From positions 842,595 to 906,594 of the forward strand of contig NZ_RYZK01000001.1 in NCBI RefSeq assembly GCF_003990645.1: a stretch of 64,000 nt of DNA. Reading direction: 5' to 3'. Below the pieces are notes generated by a model, which had not been told where the DNA came from, did no database searches, and saw nothing but the letters and a program-made list of their open reading frames with translations. The stretch comes from Shimia sediminis (GTDB taxonomy: Bacteria; Pseudomonadota; Alphaproteobacteria; Rhodobacterales; Rhodobacteraceae). Positions 63,925-64,000 of the stretch are shown in pieces (position 1 is the first letter of the stretch; each line of letters begins with the position of its first letter). The position numbers and the translations under genes were made by a program.

Positions 63925-64000
63925 TGAATCGCCCCGGGTTTACCGGAGAGTAAAACACTCAAAGGATGAGCCCTATGACGAAGAGACGATTCACCCCCGC
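63925..64000 (+). mobile_element. left end of an IS3-family insertion sequence, cut by window edge
   Basis: The sequence TGAATCGCCCCGGGTTTACC at 63925 looks like a terminal repeat of Rhodobacteraceae IS3-family elements. About 50 bp later an ATG at 63975-63977 opens a frame reading MTKRRFTP, the usual beginning of an IS3-type transposase OrfA. The rest lies outside the window, so the assignment rests on these two signs. Confidence 0.6.
63975..64000 (+). CDS. IS3-family transposase OrfA, first codons only
   Basis: Only 8 codons are visible (MTKRRFTP) before the window ends. The pattern KRRFTP(E) is common at the start of IS3 OrfA, a helix-turn-helix protein made together with OrfB by frameshifting. 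AAGGATGAG upstream may be the ribosome site. Confidence 0.55.

Noticed and set aside
1-64000. CRISPR arrays, tRNA and rRNA genes
   Set aside because: No regularly spaced direct repeats, no cloverleaf-like sequence with a TTCGAATCC-type arm, and no rRNA segment were seen in any intergenic interval.

Overview
The window is chromosomal DNA from an alphaproteobacterium, most probably of the Roseobacter group (Rhodobacteraceae). I base this on gene families and codon use, not on any database match. The main evidence is a nuo operon with small non-nuo genes interspersed, a NuoE with a long Ala/Lys/Pro-rich tail, a leucine-degradation (liu) cluster, and an RTX protein ending in a Hint domain. No rRNA, tRNA or CRISPR array was seen.

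Region 1 (1-16.6 kb, minus strand) holds the 14-gene complex I operon nuoA to nuoN, with nuoN cut by the left edge. Many genes are joined by ATGA or TAATG overlaps. Six further small genes lie inside it: a secreted Cys-containing protein (nuoJ/nuoK), a carboxymuconolactone-decarboxylase-fold protein (nuoI/nuoJ), two lipoproteins, a secreted DUF5333-like protein and a DUF5337-like membrane protein. About 436 bp with palindromes and a candidate promoter precedes nuoA.

Region 2 (17.0-27.1 kb) is leucine/isovalerate catabolism: isovaleryl-CoA dehydrogenase, both methylcrotonyl-CoA carboxylase subunits, HMG-CoA lyase and a methylglutaconyl-CoA-hydratase-like enzyme. Three glutathione-transferase-like genes are embedded in it. 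An OmpW porin gene with a candidate FNR box and an LprI-like gene split it. Two adjacent perfect 22-bp palindromes sit between the lyase and hydratase genes.

Region 3 (27.3-37.1 kb) carries a DegT-type aminotransferase, a divergent MmgE/PrpD protein, a HAD phosphatase, glmU-glmS (UDP-GlcNAc precursor synthesis), an AlkD-like protein, moaA (molybdenum cofactor) and waaA (Kdo transferase).

Region 4 (37.2-48.8 kb) looks like a peptide or N-acyl-amino-acid uptake and breakdown cluster. On the minus strand are a double ABC ATPase, an SDR, an ArgE-like deacetylase, a FAD amine oxidase and two M20 amidohydrolases. Divergent on the plus strand are the binding protein and two permeases of the same Dpp/Opp-type transporter.

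Region 5 (48.9-64 kb) is mixed: a TsuA/YeeE-type sulfur transporter, a DUF3422 protein, a phytanoyl-CoA-dioxygenase-like protein, pntAB, a small methyltransferase-like membrane protein and a metallo-beta-lactamase-fold protein lacking its first metal-site ligands. These are followed by an SDR, an MmcQ/YjbR protein, kynureninase, the RTX-Hint protein, a class-I-amidotransferase-like hydrolase, a GlcG/HbpS protein and an unrecognised AT-rich gene. The window ends in what appears to be the left end of an IS3-family insertion sequence.
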